Shown here one piece after another: positions 16,231 to 25,154 of a stretch of DNA of 64,000 bases (positions are counted from its first letter, which is position 1; each line of letters begins with the position of its first letter). The position numbers and the translations under genes were made by a program. The stretch is from Bacillus sp. FJAT-44742 (GTDB lineage: Bacteria; Bacillota; Bacilli; Bacillales; Marinococcaceae), in the NCBI RefSeq assembly GCF_002797315.1, contig NZ_KZ454936.1, positions 3,047,645 to 3,111,644 of the forward strand. Direction: 5' to 3'. The notes under the pieces were generated by a model that was not told the DNA's origin, searched no databases, and saw only the letters and a list, made by a program, of their open reading frames with translations.

Positions 16231-16398
16231 TGTTATAAAAGCTCCTTTTCTTTTATGTAATCAAGGGGGGTGTGCTGAAGGGGGGCCAGAGACAAGGGCA
16301 GCCATCAGTTCAGGTTCAGTCACGGTGTTTAAGAAAAGCTTCAGCTTCCTTGTATTCTTTCGGCCAACCCGGCTTCGAGGACAGCCCCTATTTCATTT

Positions 16399-16662
16399 CT
16401 ATTTCGACCAGAACTCATAGAATTTTTTCGCGACAGCATGGGAATCTACTTTGTATTCCCCTGCCTCTACTTTTTCCTTAAGTGCTTGAATTTTTTCTTC
16501 ACGCTCCAATTCAACGCTGCTTTTTTTCTGGAGTTCTTTTGCCGCCTCTGAAATTTCAACCTTGTCGTGTTTTTTTTCAGATGATTGTGCAGATTTATGT
16601 GTTTCCGCTTGTTTTTGATAAGGGTTTGTATGATTAACGGGTCCAAAAGGGTTGATATTCAT
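16399..16662 (-). CDS. flgM: Anti-sigma-D factor FlgM
   Basis: 87 residues from ATG at 16662, with AAAGAGGTG upstream; the frame extends ten more codons to 16692 without a site. The N-terminus MNINPFGPVN and the C-terminal region D-K-V-E-I-S-E-A-A-K-E-L-Q and F-Y-E-F-W are typical. FlgM holds sigma-D inactive until the hook is complete and FlgM is exported, so it controls both flagellin promoters in this window. Confidence 0.94.
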   Translation of the reverse strand: MNINPFGPVNHTNPYQKQAETHKSAQSSEKKHDKVEISEAAKELQKKSSVELEREEKIQALKEKVEAGEYKVDSHAVAKKFYEFWSK

Positions 16663-16756
16663 CGGGTTCACCTCTTTCTCATTCTTTTTCACGGTGGTGA
16701 GTGATGGTCCTTTTTTAATTATAAGGCAAACAGATTCTCTTACCTACTCATAAAAG

Positions 16757-17179
16757 CTATTGTTTTGCGTTGAAAGAATGATAGGTTTTGTATGCTCCTG
16801 CTTCTCTTTCTTTTATTCTATCTTTGCGTTCCCGGTCTTTTCTATCTTCTTCAAGCCCCTGTTTGATGTTTTCCTTACAGGAACGGCAAAGACTCCCATC
16901 TCTAATTTCTTCTCCGCAGGACGTACACGGATAGGTCATGTTAGGGAAGTGAGTAAGATGCAATCGTCCTTCTCTTATAAAACGGGAGATAAGTGATTCC
17001 GCTACCCCGGTGTTTTCAGAGACTTCCATTCTTGTCGCTGTCCGGTTGTCTCTTTTTTTAATATAGCTGTATACAAGCTCAAATTGTTTTTCAACTTCTT
17101 GATGACAGGTATCGCACACACTACGAAGGTTTTTCACGAATAAACTTCCGCACTCTGGGCAATTTTCCAGACTTGCCAT
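16757..17179 (-). CDS. yvyF: Flagellar operon protein YvyF (zinc-ribbon)
   Basis: 140 residues. Cys pairs CPEC/CDTC at the N-terminus and CTSC/CRSC at about 96-114 form two zinc-ribbon knuckles around a helix-turn-helix-like stretch (E-N-T-G-V-A-E-S-L-I-S-R-F-I). This is YvyF (TIGR03826 type), found between comF and flgM in Bacillus. It may be a regulator of flgM transcription. Confidence 0.93.
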   Translation of the reverse strand: MASLENCPECGSLFVKNLRSVCDTCHQEVEKQFELVYSYIKKRDNRTATRMEVSENTGVAESLISRFIREGRLHLTHFPNMTYPCTSCGEEIRDGSLCRSCKENIKQGLEEDRKDRERKDRIKEREAGAYKTYHSFNAKQ

Positions 17180-17217
17180 TATATCACCCTCTTCTTTGGT
17201 TTCTAGAAATTTCTCTG

Positions 17218-18069
17218 CTATCCTCTTGCGATGGTTAATGAGGAGACAGCGGCTGCTCCGTGCTCTTTGAGGATTTTTGCAGCTTTCCGAACGGTACTGC
17301 CGGTAGTGTATATATCGTCAATTAAGAGAAATTGTTTATCTTTTATCGAAAACAATTCAGGAAAAGGGATGGCAAAAGGGGAAGATCCTGTTTGGTGAGG
17401 GTGTGGCATACGTTCCACCCTTGACCTCTTGCTCTGTTTTGTTTCGTGGCGGGTGCGGGTGAGAAGATCAGGAAGATAGAGAGCTTGAGAATTTCCCTTT
17501 AGTGAGGAAAAGATTTGCGTGAAGAAGGATTTTTGCAGGAGAAAATGCAGAGGCGGTTGATCAGGAGTTATGGTGGCGGCTAGAAGTTCAGCCTGGTTGA
17601 AGCCTCTTTCTGAAAGGCGCTCCATGCTTAAAGGAATAGGGACGATGTGATAACCGGAAAATTCCTGGTGGTAATAGTCGTTGAGTCTCTTTGTGAAAAG
17701 GGAGCTTAAAATGGCATCACCACGAAACTTATAGCGCCCGATGACCTCTTGAAGAAAATCATTGTAGTGATAAAGAGAGCGGTTCTTGTCGAGGAGTCCG
17801 CTCCAGTGAGTCGAAGCCTCCCACCTCGTACAGTCGAGACACCTATCATCATTGGAAATATATTTTTCATCCAAGGTTTCCAATGAACGGCCGCATAGGT
17901 GGCAAAGCTTCCCCTCCAGCTTTTCCAGCCGGTTTGAGCACTCCTCACATAGCAAGGGCTTTTCTTTCTCATATAAAAGATTGCTCCAAGTGACGTGGAC
18001 GGGATGAGGGGTCCCGCACCACAAGCAATTGGGCATATCACCGAGCTTTCGATACGTCAGAACAGACAA
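17218..18069 (-). CDS. comFC: ComFC, amidophosphoribosyltransferase-like competence protein
   Basis: About 283 residues from a TTG preceded by AAAAGGAGGAG. Four Cys pairs of a zinc finger lie in residues 15-80 (CLWCG, CEEC, CHLCG, CLDC). The phosphoribosyltransferase fold follows with PIPLSMERLSERGFNQA and the PRPP loop LLIDDIYTTGST. ComFC helps bring incoming single-stranded DNA across the membrane with ComFA. The region upstream lacks comFB and instead holds three GGTGCCTGGCACC elements. Confidence 0.94.
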   Translation of the reverse strand: MSVLTYRKLGDMPNCLWCGTPHPVHVTWSNLLYEKEKPLLCEECSNRLEKLEGKLCHLCGRSLETLDEKYISNDDRCLDCTRWEASTHWSGLLDKNRSLYHYNDFLQEVIGRYKFRGDAILSSLFTKRLNDYYHQEFSGYHIVPIPLSMERLSERGFNQAELLAATITPDQPPLHFLLQKSFFTQIFSSLKGNSQALYLPDLLTRTRHETKQSKRSRVERMPHPHQTGSSPFAIPFPELFSIKDKQFLLIDDIYTTGSTVRKAAKILKEHGAAAVSSLTIARG

Positions 18070-18103
18070 TAAAACTCCTCCTTTTTTAGGGGTGGTGGTT
18101 TGG

Positions 18104-18284
18104 GGGTGCCTGGCACCCTACCTAATCTGTAACATTTGTCATAGAAAATCCCATTACATCGGGCTGTGCCCGCAAACACCCCTTTTGGTGCCTGGCACCA
18201 ATACACAAATTGTAACATTTGTCATAGAAAATCCCTTTACAACAGGCTTACACTGCCATCACCCTTTTTCGGTGCCTGGCACCG
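18104..18284. repeat. Array of three REP-like 13-mers inside the comF operon
   Basis: GGTGCCTGGCACC occurs at 18105-18117, 18187-18199 and 18271-18283, all in the same orientation, 82 and 84 bp apart. The spacer copies share TGTAACATTTGTCATAG and AAATCCC, a subfamily different from the 95-bp arrays. The third copy ends one base before the comFA stop codon. No inverted closing copy is present. Confidence 0.9.
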
Positions 18285-19808
18285 TCACAGGATGTTCGCT
18301 TTGTTCATTTGTTTGATATGCCGACGGGCAGCCAGCATGGCTTTGCTCTTGCCGTAGTGAAAATAGACTATGTCACCTGTTGGATGATCGGCACTTCTCC
18401 CTGCCCGGCCGGCGATTTGCACAAGGGCACTTTCATCGAAGATGGTCTCCTCCGCTCCCAACACCGCTAGCTCGATTCCTTTCACCGTGACTCCCCTCTC
18501 CAATATCGTAGTCGTCACTAACAGAGGAGTCTTTCCTTCCCGAAAGTCCTGAACCTTCTCGCGGCGCTCGGCATCCTCCGCATGAACCCCTTGTATGTTG
18601 GAGTTCATCTTTTGCAACAGCGGTGTTATTTGATGTAATACCTTGACTGTTGGTACAAACACGAAAGCCTGTGTCCCTGAATCCAGACGCTTCCCGCACC
18701 AGTCCCGCAGAGCATGGGGAAGCTTCTTTTTTTCTAAAGTCTTCTTCCAGTTTCCTGTCCAGGCAAAACGAGGCTCAGGCAGAGGGTGACCATGATAGCG
18801 GCGCGGAATCTTGACAGCGTCTAACTTCTTCTGCTGGACTCGTTTTTTTAAATCAGTAGAGGGCGTGGCCGTTAAATAGAATACAGCCGCTGTCTTCTTC
18901 TTCGCCTTCTGAATGCCAAAGGCCAGACTTTTATCAAATGTATACGGAAAGGCATCCACCTCATCTACGATCACCAGATCAAAGGCATCCTTAAACCTCC
19001 TAACCTGATGAGTTGTAGCAATCACCAGCTGGCCCCAGACATCACGGTCCTCACTGCCTCCGTAAAGCCCTGTTACCTTCACGTCTGGAAAAGCTTTTTT
19101 CATACGGGGAAGGAGCTCCAACACTACGTCTGTTCTAGGAGTGGCAAGGAGTACACGCTGTCCAAGCAGCAAAGCCTTCTCTAGTCCCGGAAACAAGATT
19201 TCTGTTTTCCCTGCTCCGCAGACTGCCCAAAGTAACAGTTCCTGCTCTGTCCCTACTCTGTTTTCTATCTCCGTGACTGCTATTTTTTGTCCTGGTGAAA
19301 ATTCTCCTTCCCATGCTAAGAGAGAGTCACGCTTTTCGCTTTCCTGTGGCGGGGCTCCTTTCCATCCGATCAAAGGAGTGCACTCTGCCACTCTTCCCAT
19401 CGTGATGCAATTCCTGCAATACACACAAAGTCTTTCACAACGGGCACAATGAACTTGGGCAAAGGTAATTATATTTCCATGATTGCCACAGCGATGACAG
19501 TGATATCCTTTAGCGCTTTTTTCGATTCCTTTTTTAAAATAAATATATCCATTGAAGTAAGAGTCTCGAAGAATCTGGAATGAGAAAGGAAGTTCATCCG
19601 GGAGGAGTTCTTTGCCGGCTAACAAAGACCTAATATCAGTTTGAGGGGTAAAGGCACGGTTTAATTCAAAGGAAGGAGTTTCACGGTAAAAACTAATGGA
19701 TTGGGGATCGCTTTTTAATAATGCCGAAGAAGGGATCCAGGCTTCCGGGAGGAAATAGGGGTGGTTTCGGCCAAAGGGGTCAGGCCATTCAACGAGGGCA
19801 AATTTCAA
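18285..19808 (-). CDS. comFA: ComFA, DEAD-box DNA translocase of competence
   Basis: 507 residues. A four-Cys zinc motif (CHRCGNHG...CARCERLCVYCRNC) lies near 103-137. Helicase motifs follow: Walker A AVCGAGKTE, Walker B DEVD, motif III YLTATP, and in the C-terminal lobe QIAGRAGR. ComFA is the cytoplasmic ATPase that drives single-stranded DNA uptake with ComEC. It follows degV after a terminator. The stop codon directly abuts a REP-like element, so the 3' end of the mRNA carries that structure. Confidence 0.96.
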   Translation of the reverse strand: MKFALVEWPDPFGRNHPYFLPEAWIPSSALLKSDPQSISFYRETPSFELNRAFTPQTDIRSLLAGKELLPDELPFSFQILRDSYFNGYIYFKKGIEKSAKGYHCHRCGNHGNIITFAQVHCARCERLCVYCRNCITMGRVAECTPLIGWKGAPPQESEKRDSLLAWEGEFSPGQKIAVTEIENRVGTEQELLLWAVCGAGKTEILFPGLEKALLLGQRVLLATPRTDVVLELLPRMKKAFPDVKVTGLYGGSEDRDVWGQLVIATTHQVRRFKDAFDLVIVDEVDAFPYTFDKSLAFGIQKAKKKTAAVFYLTATPSTDLKKRVQQKKLDAVKIPRRYHGHPLPEPRFAWTGNWKKTLEKKKLPHALRDWCGKRLDSGTQAFVFVPTVKVLHQITPLLQKMNSNIQGVHAEDAERREKVQDFREGKTPLLVTTTILERGVTVKGIELAVLGAEETIFDESALVQIAGRAGRSADHPTGDIVYFHYGKSKAMLAARRHIKQMNKANIL

Positions 19809-19863
19809 TAAAAAAGCCTCCTTATTGAAGATTTTTAATGTAGGGGGGATTCGAGGATAAAAT

Positions 19864-19897
19864 AAAGCTGCCTCTTTTGAAGGAAAGCAGACAGCTT
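19864..19897 (-). terminator. Terminator between degV and comFA
   Basis: On the minus strand AAGCTGTC pairs with GGCAGCTT (one G-T pair) and is followed by TATTTTAT. This separates comFA from the deg genes, so comFA needs its own promoter. Confidence 0.75.
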
Positions 19898-19914
19898 CGA
19901 GGGTAAAATGTTAA

Positions 19915-20766
19915 TTAGTCTTTCTGTTTATACCAGCCGATTCCAATACTGCCTTCCCCAAGATGGGTACCAATAACAGGCCCGAAATAACTGATATCTA
20001 TTTCAAGGTTATCATACTTTTGGTCCAAATGATTTCTGATTTCCTCAGCTTTTTCCGGCCTTTGGGCATGAATCACTGTAGCGCGGATTGGCTCTCCTTT
20101 TGCTGCATCTTCATCTAGGAGCTCATATACTCGGTTCACGGCTTTTTTAGCTGTTCTGACTTTTTCAAAAGGGACAATCAGCTTATCTTCAAAGTGAAGA
20201 ACAGGCTTAATTTTCAAAAGACTTCCAACAATTGCTTGCGCGCCGTTTAATCGGCCTCCACGGTGGAGATGATTTAAGTTATCTACGACAAAATAAGCAC
20301 GCATGCTTTCTCTCATTTCAGATAACCGAGTCATAATGTCATCCACAGAGTGCCCATCCTGGGCCATTTTTGCTGCTTCAATAACATAATAGCCTTGTGG
20401 GGCACAGCTAACCTCTGAATCAAAACAATGCACATCCACTTCTTCAACCGTTTCGCCCACAGTTACAGCTGTGGAATACGTGCCGCTGATCCCGCTGGAA
20501 AGATGGATGGAAATGATCGCATCATGGTTCTCTCCAAGCTTTTCGAACGTTTCTAAAAACGTCCCCATTACTGGCTGTGACGTCGTAGGCAGCTCTTCAC
20601 TTTCACTCATTTTCTTATAAAATTCATCAGTCGTTATATCGATTTCTTCTTCGTACGCCTCTTCACCAAAAACCACACTAAGCGGCACTACGGTAATGCC
20701 GTATTTATCCAATGTTTCCTGGCTTAAATAGGCTGTACTGTCTGTTACGACCGCAATATTCGGCAT
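19915..20766 (-). CDS. degV: DegV family fatty-acid-binding protein
   Basis: 283 residues. DegV signature: VVTDSTAYL at the start, T-T-S-Q-P near 66 and the H-L-S-S-G-I-S-G-T-Y-S block that binds the fatty acid carboxylate. DegV/FakB proteins present fatty acids to the kinase FakA. In B. subtilis degV (yviA) sits between degU and comFA, as here. RBS GCGGGGA precedes ATG. Confidence 0.94.
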   Translation of the reverse strand: MPNIAVVTDSTAYLSQETLDKYGITVVPLSVVFGEEAYEEEIDITTDEFYKKMSESEELPTTSQPVMGTFLETFEKLGENHDAIISIHLSSGISGTYSTAVTVGETVEEVDVHCFDSEVSCAPQGYYVIEAAKMAQDGHSVDDIMTRLSEMRESMRAYFVVDNLNHLHRGGRLNGAQAIVGSLLKIKPVLHFEDKLIVPFEKVRTAKKAVNRVYELLDEDAAKGEPIRATVIHAQRPEKAEEIRNHLDQKYDNLEIDISYFGPVIGTHLGEGSIGIGWYKQKD

Positions 20767-20927
20767 AGGTTATCCCCGCTTTTTCTTTTATTTTCGTTAA
20801 AACCTCTGTTCTCTCTTTAATGATAGTTTTTCTTGACCGTTTCTGCAAGGTAAGATTCCCTCGGAGCAAGGCACGTCAACGCTTTTCCTCTTCACCTCAC
20901 TACTGCGCTGCTGCGGCACCTCACTAC

Positions 20928-21129
20928 GGTGCCTGGCACCGTTTCCCGTTGTAACAGAACTGTAACTCTTCTTCATCCCTATCCCCTGGTAGGAAAGGAT
21001 TTCTCTTTCGCTCCCCCTGTCCGGTGCCTGGCACCCTACTCCGCTGTAACAGGACTGTAACCTTATTTCAGCTCTAACCCCTGATAGGAAAGGATTTCTT
21101 ATATTCTGCCTTTTTTGGTGCCAGGCACC
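20928..21129. repeat. REP-like array between degU and degV (two direct, one inverted)
   Basis: GGTGCCTGGCACC at 20928-20940 and 21023-21035 (95 bp apart) and its inverse at 21117-21129 (94 bp further). Each forward copy is followed by TGTAACAG...CTGTAAC and later by a conserved block near CCCCTGGTAGGAAAGGATTT. The outer copies form terminal inverted repeats of a 202-bp element. Confidence 0.92.
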
Positions 21130-21150
21130 CCTTTCCAAAAACGAAATCAA

Positions 21151-21184
21151 AAAAAGTGCAAGGGATTGTTCCTTTGCACTTTTT
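21151..21184 (-). terminator. Terminator after degU
   Basis: AAAAAGTGCAAGG pairs with CCTTTGCACTTTTT with one bulged base; T runs on both strands. It sits just before the REP-like array. Confidence 0.88.
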
Positions 21185-21190
21185 CTATGC

Positions 21191-21904
21191 TTATCTTACT
21201 TTTACCCAGCCTTTTTTGATCGATTCTACGACGGCTTGAGTCCGGTCATTTACATTCATTTTCTGTAATATGTTGCTGACATGGTTCTTAACTGTCTTCT
21301 CACTGATGTAGAGAGCTTCTCCAATCATTCGGTTACTGTAGCCGTCAGTCATAAGCTGGAGAACCTCACACTCACGACGCGTTAGAATATGAAGGGGCTT
21401 CCGGTACTCAACTTCCTTAAAGCCCACTTCTCCTTCCTCTTCACCGCCCTCGCCGCCAGTAGCAAGGCGTCGATATTCGTTGATAAGGTTATGAGTGACT
21501 TTTGGATGAATGTACGCTCCTCCAGCCCCTACTACTTTCACTGCTTCTATTAGCGCTTCTGCATCCATTTCTTTTAATAAATAGCCTGCTGCTCCCGTCT
21601 TCAACACATGGGTTACGTAGGACTCGTCATCGTGGATTGAAAGGATGAGAACCTTGATATTAGGATACTGATTAACCAGGTTTTTCGTTGCTTCGACACC
21701 ATTCACACCCGGCATATTAATGTCCATCAACACAACATCTGGTTCATGTTTCTCGACCAGTTCAACCGCATACTGGCCGTCATCGCCTTCTGCTACGATT
21801 TCAAATCCTGGTTCCATAGCCAGAATTCGCTTTACCCCTTCACGAAAAAGTTGATGGTCATCTATTAGTAACAATTTAATCTTTTCTACTACCCGTTCCT
21901 GCAT
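21191..21904 (-). CDS. degU: Response regulator DegU
   Basis: About 237 residues. Receiver domain with LLLIDDH, phospho-acceptor Asp in [10 protein letters not shown] and the Lys in LLKEMDA; C-terminal LuxR helix-turn-helix with [39 protein letters not shown] at 21904 is preferred over 21913 because GGATGAGG then has proper spacing. DegU controls motility, exoenzymes and competence (it assists ComK), all represented nearby. The 261 bases to degS are unusually long for a pair usually closely coupled. Confidence 0.96.
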   Translation of the reverse strand: MQERVVEKIKLLLIDDHQLFREGVKRILAMEPGFEIVAEGDDGQYAVELVEKHEPDVVLMDINMPGVNGVEATKNLVNQYPNIKVLILSIHDDESYVTHVLKTGAAGYLLKEMDAEALIEAVKVVGAGGAYIHPKVTHNLINEYRRLATGGEGGEEEGEVGFKEVEYRKPLHILTRRECEVLQLMTDGYSNRMIGEALYISEKTVKNHVSNILQKMNVNDRTQAVVESIKKGWVKVR

Positions 21905-22165
21905 AAACCTCATCCTTTCAAAATATTACAATTGTGATTGATCAGTATGTTGAATGTTCTATATTAGTAGTTACAATTGAAGTAGTTTTATCTATTGATA
22001 AATCACCAATGTTTCTTACAAAGGTTTTCGGTTGATAAGCAAGCGTAACAGCTGGCTTTATCCTCTTACAATCGGAACTCGTATCCCTTTACCAGCTAAA
22101 AATTAAAATCTATGCCTGCCCTGGTTTTATAAGTTAACTAGAGTGAGTAGTCGCTAAAATGCCTG

Positions 22166-23311
22166 TTACTCCTGCTCGACTTTGTAATGATTAGGTACCT
22201 TAATCATGACTGTGGTCCCTTTGTTAGGTGCGGAGTCAATAGACATTCTCCCTTTCAGGACATTAATTCTCTCTTTCATTCCCATAATCCCAAAGGAATT
22301 TTCAGTTTTGGCGCTTTTGTCAAAGCCTTTGCCATCGTCTTTTACTACAATAGAAATATCAGTGGCTTTTACTTCCACTTTCACTTTTACTTCAGTAGGT
22401 TCAGCATGCTTGTATGCATTTTGAACGGCTTCCTGTACGAGCCGGAATAAACCGACTTCCAAATTAGGTGACAGCCTGATTTCCTTCCCAAAATGCATAA
22501 ACGTAATGTTCATGCCCGAATGTTCTTCAAATGTTTTCAAGTATTTGTTTAAAGTAGGGATGAGACCTAAGTCATCCAGTGCCATTGGACGCAGATCATA
22601 AATAATGCGTCTGACTTCTGACAGGCTGCTCTTGATCATACCTTTAAGGTCTCTGATTTCAGCTAAAGCTGCTTCTATTCCTTGATCATTGTATACTCTT
22701 TCAACGAGATCAGATCGAAGCAGAACGTTTGCAATCATTTGAGCGGGACCATCATGGATTTCCCTGGCCACTCTTTTACGCTCTTTTTCCTGGGCTTCGA
22801 TAATCTTTAAGCCAAATTTCTGCTTTTCCTTAGCGTCTTCCACTAATTCTCCCATTTCTTTCAGGTCACCAGTAAGAAAGTTATATACAACAGACACTTG
22901 CCCAACAAGAGTTTCAGCCCGATCCATTGTCTCTCTCAGGTGCGTTAACCGAAGCTCAATTTGATCCCTTCGCTTACGCAATTGTTTTTCTTTTTGTTGA
23001 AGAACAGCTAAGTTCACCTGATATTCGTTAGCTTGTTCATAAGCCGAACGAACTTCTTCGCTAGAGAACTGTTGGAATTGCTTGCTTACCTCAGCCAAGC
23101 GATTCCGGCTTAGACGAGCCTGGACTTCTGTCTTATCGGTTTCCTCTATAATGTGTCCTACTTTTTTTCTCACATCTTGCAATTCTTTAGCAAGAGATTC
23201 ATATTCGTGCCGAGAGCATTCATTGATTTCAAATATCTGTTCTTTACTTTGACTTACTGTATTTAATACCTTCTCAATAACTAAATCAAGATTATTATTA
23301 TTTGACACCAA
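22166..23311 (-). CDS. degS: Sensor histidine kinase DegS
   Basis: 381 residues, B. subtilis DegS is 385. No membrane segments; N-terminal 180 residues are a coiled-coil sensor domain; the HisKA_3 dimerisation region has KRVAREIHDGPAQMIANVLLRSDL with the phosphorylated His; HATPase follows with EAVQNAYKHA and DDGKGFD. DegS phosphorylates DegU. Starts TTG (23311) or GTG (23308) are adjacent and cannot be separated. Divergent from the YigZ-family gene at 23557. Confidence 0.96.
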   Translation of the reverse strand: MVSNNNNLDLVIEKVLNTVSQSKEQIFEINECSRHEYESLAKELQDVRKKVGHIIEETDKTEVQARLSRNRLAEVSKQFQQFSSEEVRSAYEQANEYQVNLAVLQQKEKQLRKRRDQIELRLTHLRETMDRAETLVGQVSVVYNFLTGDLKEMGELVEDAKEKQKFGLKIIEAQEKERKRVAREIHDGPAQMIANVLLRSDLVERVYNDQGIEAALAEIRDLKGMIKSSLSEVRRIIYDLRPMALDDLGLIPTLNKYLKTFEEHSGMNITFMHFGKEIRLSPNLEVGLFRLVQEAVQNAYKHAEPTEVKVKVEVKATDISIVVKDDGKGFDKSAKTENSFGIMGMKERINVLKGRMSIDSAPNKGTTVMIKVPNHYKVEQE

Positions 23312-23343
23312 GTATTCACCAACCTAATTACGAATCAGATCGT

Positions 23344-23371
23344 TTGACACACTCTCCTGATCCAGTATGAT
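23344..23371 (+). promoter_or_regulatory. Sigma-A promoter facing the YigZ-family gene
   Basis: TTGACA (23344-23349), 16 bases, TATGAT (23366-23371). It would give a leader of about 180 bases containing a perfect inverted repeat TATGACAG/CTGTCATA at 23448-23466. Confidence 0.6.
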
Positions 23372-23556
23372 TATTTTATCACATGGTTGTAGACCTATCC
23401 TATAAAAAGGAGAACTCTCAAGAAATTACATAATTATACGTCAATACTATGACAGGCTCTGTCATAAAACAGGGAAACATGTCAGAGGTATTTCATTTTT
23501 TACGCTTACATTATAGGATAATTACATTGAATTCTAGGAGAGAAAGAGGGTCTTTC

Positions 23557-24195
23557 ATGCTCACTTCATATTATACAGTCAAACCATCCGGAGAGAAGGA
23601 AATAGTCATACAAAAGTCAAGATTTATTGCCTTCGTGCAAAGAGCAGAGACAGAGGAAGAAGCCCAGGATTTTATTAATAAAATTAAAAAAGAGCATTGG
23701 AACGCTACCCATAACTGCTCTGCCTACATGATAGGTGAACACGACCAGATCCAAAAAGCAAATGATGATGGTGAACCAAGTGGAACAGCTGGAGTGCCTA
23801 TACTGGAAGTATTAAAGAAACGCCAATTGAAAGATACCGTCGTTGTGGTCACACGCTATTTTGGAGGTATCAAACTTGGTGCAGGAGGCTTAATTCGTGC
23901 CTACGGAAACGCCACTACTGAAGGGGTAAATGCCACTGGGGTCGTTGAACGAAAGCTAATGCAAGAGTACAATACAACCGTTGACTATACATGGCTTGGC
24001 AAAGTAGAAAACGAACTTCACCAATCTTCCTACCTTCTTAAGAATATTGACTATGGCGAAATGGTTCAAATCAACACTTATGTACCAGTTAGCGAGTCCG
24101 AACAATTTGAAGGCTGGATGACAAACCTGACTAATGGTCAGGCTGCCATTACTCAAGGTGATAAAATATACCTTGAAGAAGATGTTTCGGCATAG
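23557..24195 (+). CDS. yvyE: YigZ/YvyE (IMPACT) family protein
   Basis: 212 residues. ATG at 23557 is chosen because the family begins here and AGAGGG lies 8 bases upstream; the longer frame from 23449 has no site. The UPF0029 N-terminal domain contains K-S-R-F-I-A-F and the signature DDGEPSGTAGVPILEVL, followed by V-V-T-R-Y-F-G-G-I-K-L-G-A-G-G-L-I-R-A-Y. The C-terminal domain has the ferredoxin-like fold also seen in EF-G. It is divergent from degS, exactly as in B. subtilis. Molecular function is uncertain. Confidence 0.94.
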   Translation: MLTSYYTVKPSGEKEIVIQKSRFIAFVQRAETEEEAQDFINKIKKEHWNATHNCSAYMIGEHDQIQKANDDGEPSGTAGVPILEVLKKRQLKDTVVVVTRYFGGIKLGAGGLIRAYGNATTEGVNATGVVERKLMQEYNTTVDYTWLGKVENELHQSSYLLKNIDYGEMVQINTYVPVSESEQFEGWMTNLTNGQAAITQGDKIYLEEDVSA

Positions 24196-24243
24196 GGTAG
24201 AAATTTCCTTCTCTATTTTTACATTCGACAATATTTCCTAGGA

Positions 24244-24289
24244 AATGAAGAAAAGGACCTACACTCTATGGTAGGTCCTTTTCTTCATT
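24244..24289 (+). terminator. Terminator after the YigZ-family gene
   Basis: A perfect 19-bp stem, AATGAAGAAAAGGACCTAC against GTAGGTCCTTTTCTTCATT, around an 8-base loop. It can act in both directions. Confidence 0.88.
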
Positions 24290-24702
24290 GTTCCATTTTA
24301 AAAAGTGGCTCCCTTGGACTAACATCCAAATATGCTTTACACGCTGTCTTCTATGCCACCGGCATGGCCTTTGCTTACTCACCCTGGATCCTAGACTCAC
24401 GCTATTTCACTGGGGTGACGGTAAAGCAGGTTTCATAGGGGAGGATTTGAAGGAAATACCTCTAATAATGAATAAGTTACGTAATCAAAGTATAAAATCT
24501 TGTTATGCTAACGGGTGTGAATGGTAAATAGCAATATTTCTTTCGTTTCAAAGAGTTTGCGTCACGGTAAATAATTAAGAAGAAACACTGATGAACGAGG
24601 TGATGAAGATAGCCAGCTACTAATGTAAGCAGGCTTTTTTTGTCGAAGTAAAAATTCGAAAAATTTGAATAATATTCATATCACCATAAAGGGGTTGAGA
24701 AC
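24290..24702. other. 413 bases without a supported gene
   Basis: No frame here has both a good ribosome site and recognisable protein sequence. A weak hairpin AGCCAGC/GCAGGCT followed by TTTTTTTG at about 24612-24642 looks like a terminator, which would fit a decayed gene or a small RNA reading rightward. AAAGGGG at the right end is the RBS of the next gene. Confidence 0.4.
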
Positions 24703-24948
24703 TTGAAGTTACTGAGAATAGTGAATATTATTATTGCATTTATAGTCTTGAGTGGTGCTATCTACCATTTTTTAATTGAAGAAATCCCAGTACCGACATT
24801 TGTAATTTTTCTCTTTTTGTCGGTGATGTTTTTGCTAAATGGAATTGAAGAAGTGAAAGAAAATAAAAAAGATTGGATGGGCTATATATTTATTGCTACA
24901 GCTATGTTTTTTGCCATTGGAGTTATAACCCAACTTGTTATAGGGTGA
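24703..24948 (+). CDS. Small membrane protein, DUF3953-like
   Basis: 81 residues from TTG with AAAGGGG 8 bases upstream. Three hydrophobic segments (about 5-22, 31-46 and 59-80) flank E-E-V-K-E-N-K-K-D-W-M-G-Y, the arrangement of small Bacillus membrane proteins of the DUF3953 type. No biochemical role is known. Confidence 0.7.
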   Translation: MKLLRIVNIIIAFIVLSGAIYHFLIEEIPVPTFVIFLFLSVMFLLNGIEEVKENKKDWMGYIFIATAMFFAIGVITQLVIG

Positions 24949-24998
24949 GAATGTTCCTGGTTTTATTACACTAACGGGTCCGTTATTTCGATAAGGAA

Positions 24999-25044
24999 TA
25001 TAATAAAATGAACTTCCATAAATTTGGAAATTCATTTTATTATA
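24999..25044. repeat. Long AT-rich inverted repeat
   Basis: A 19-base arm beginning TATAATAAAATGAA pairs with its partner with one mismatch around an 8-base loop. Neither side is followed by a T run, so it is not a standard terminator. It lies between convergent genes. Confidence 0.5.
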
Positions 25045-25154
25045 AAAAATCCACCAACTTTTAACAGAGCCTTACAGAAAGATATTTTTTCCAGAGTAAA
25101 CTATCCTCTGTTCTTTCATAACATTTTATTTGAATAGAATAATATGTTTTAAGC

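Noticed and set aside
18029-18357. Plus-strand frames of 95 and 63 residues in the comF gap
   Set aside because: Built from repeat units and the antisense of comFA/comFC.
20797-21150. 117-residue minus-strand frame between degU and degV
   Set aside because: It runs through the REP-like array and its sequence is only translated repeat (G-A-W-H, V-G-C-Q-A-P).
22016-22165. Possible terminator or attenuator between degS and degU
   Set aside because: Only a distant AGCTGG/CCAGCT pairing with a loop of over 40 bases and no T run.
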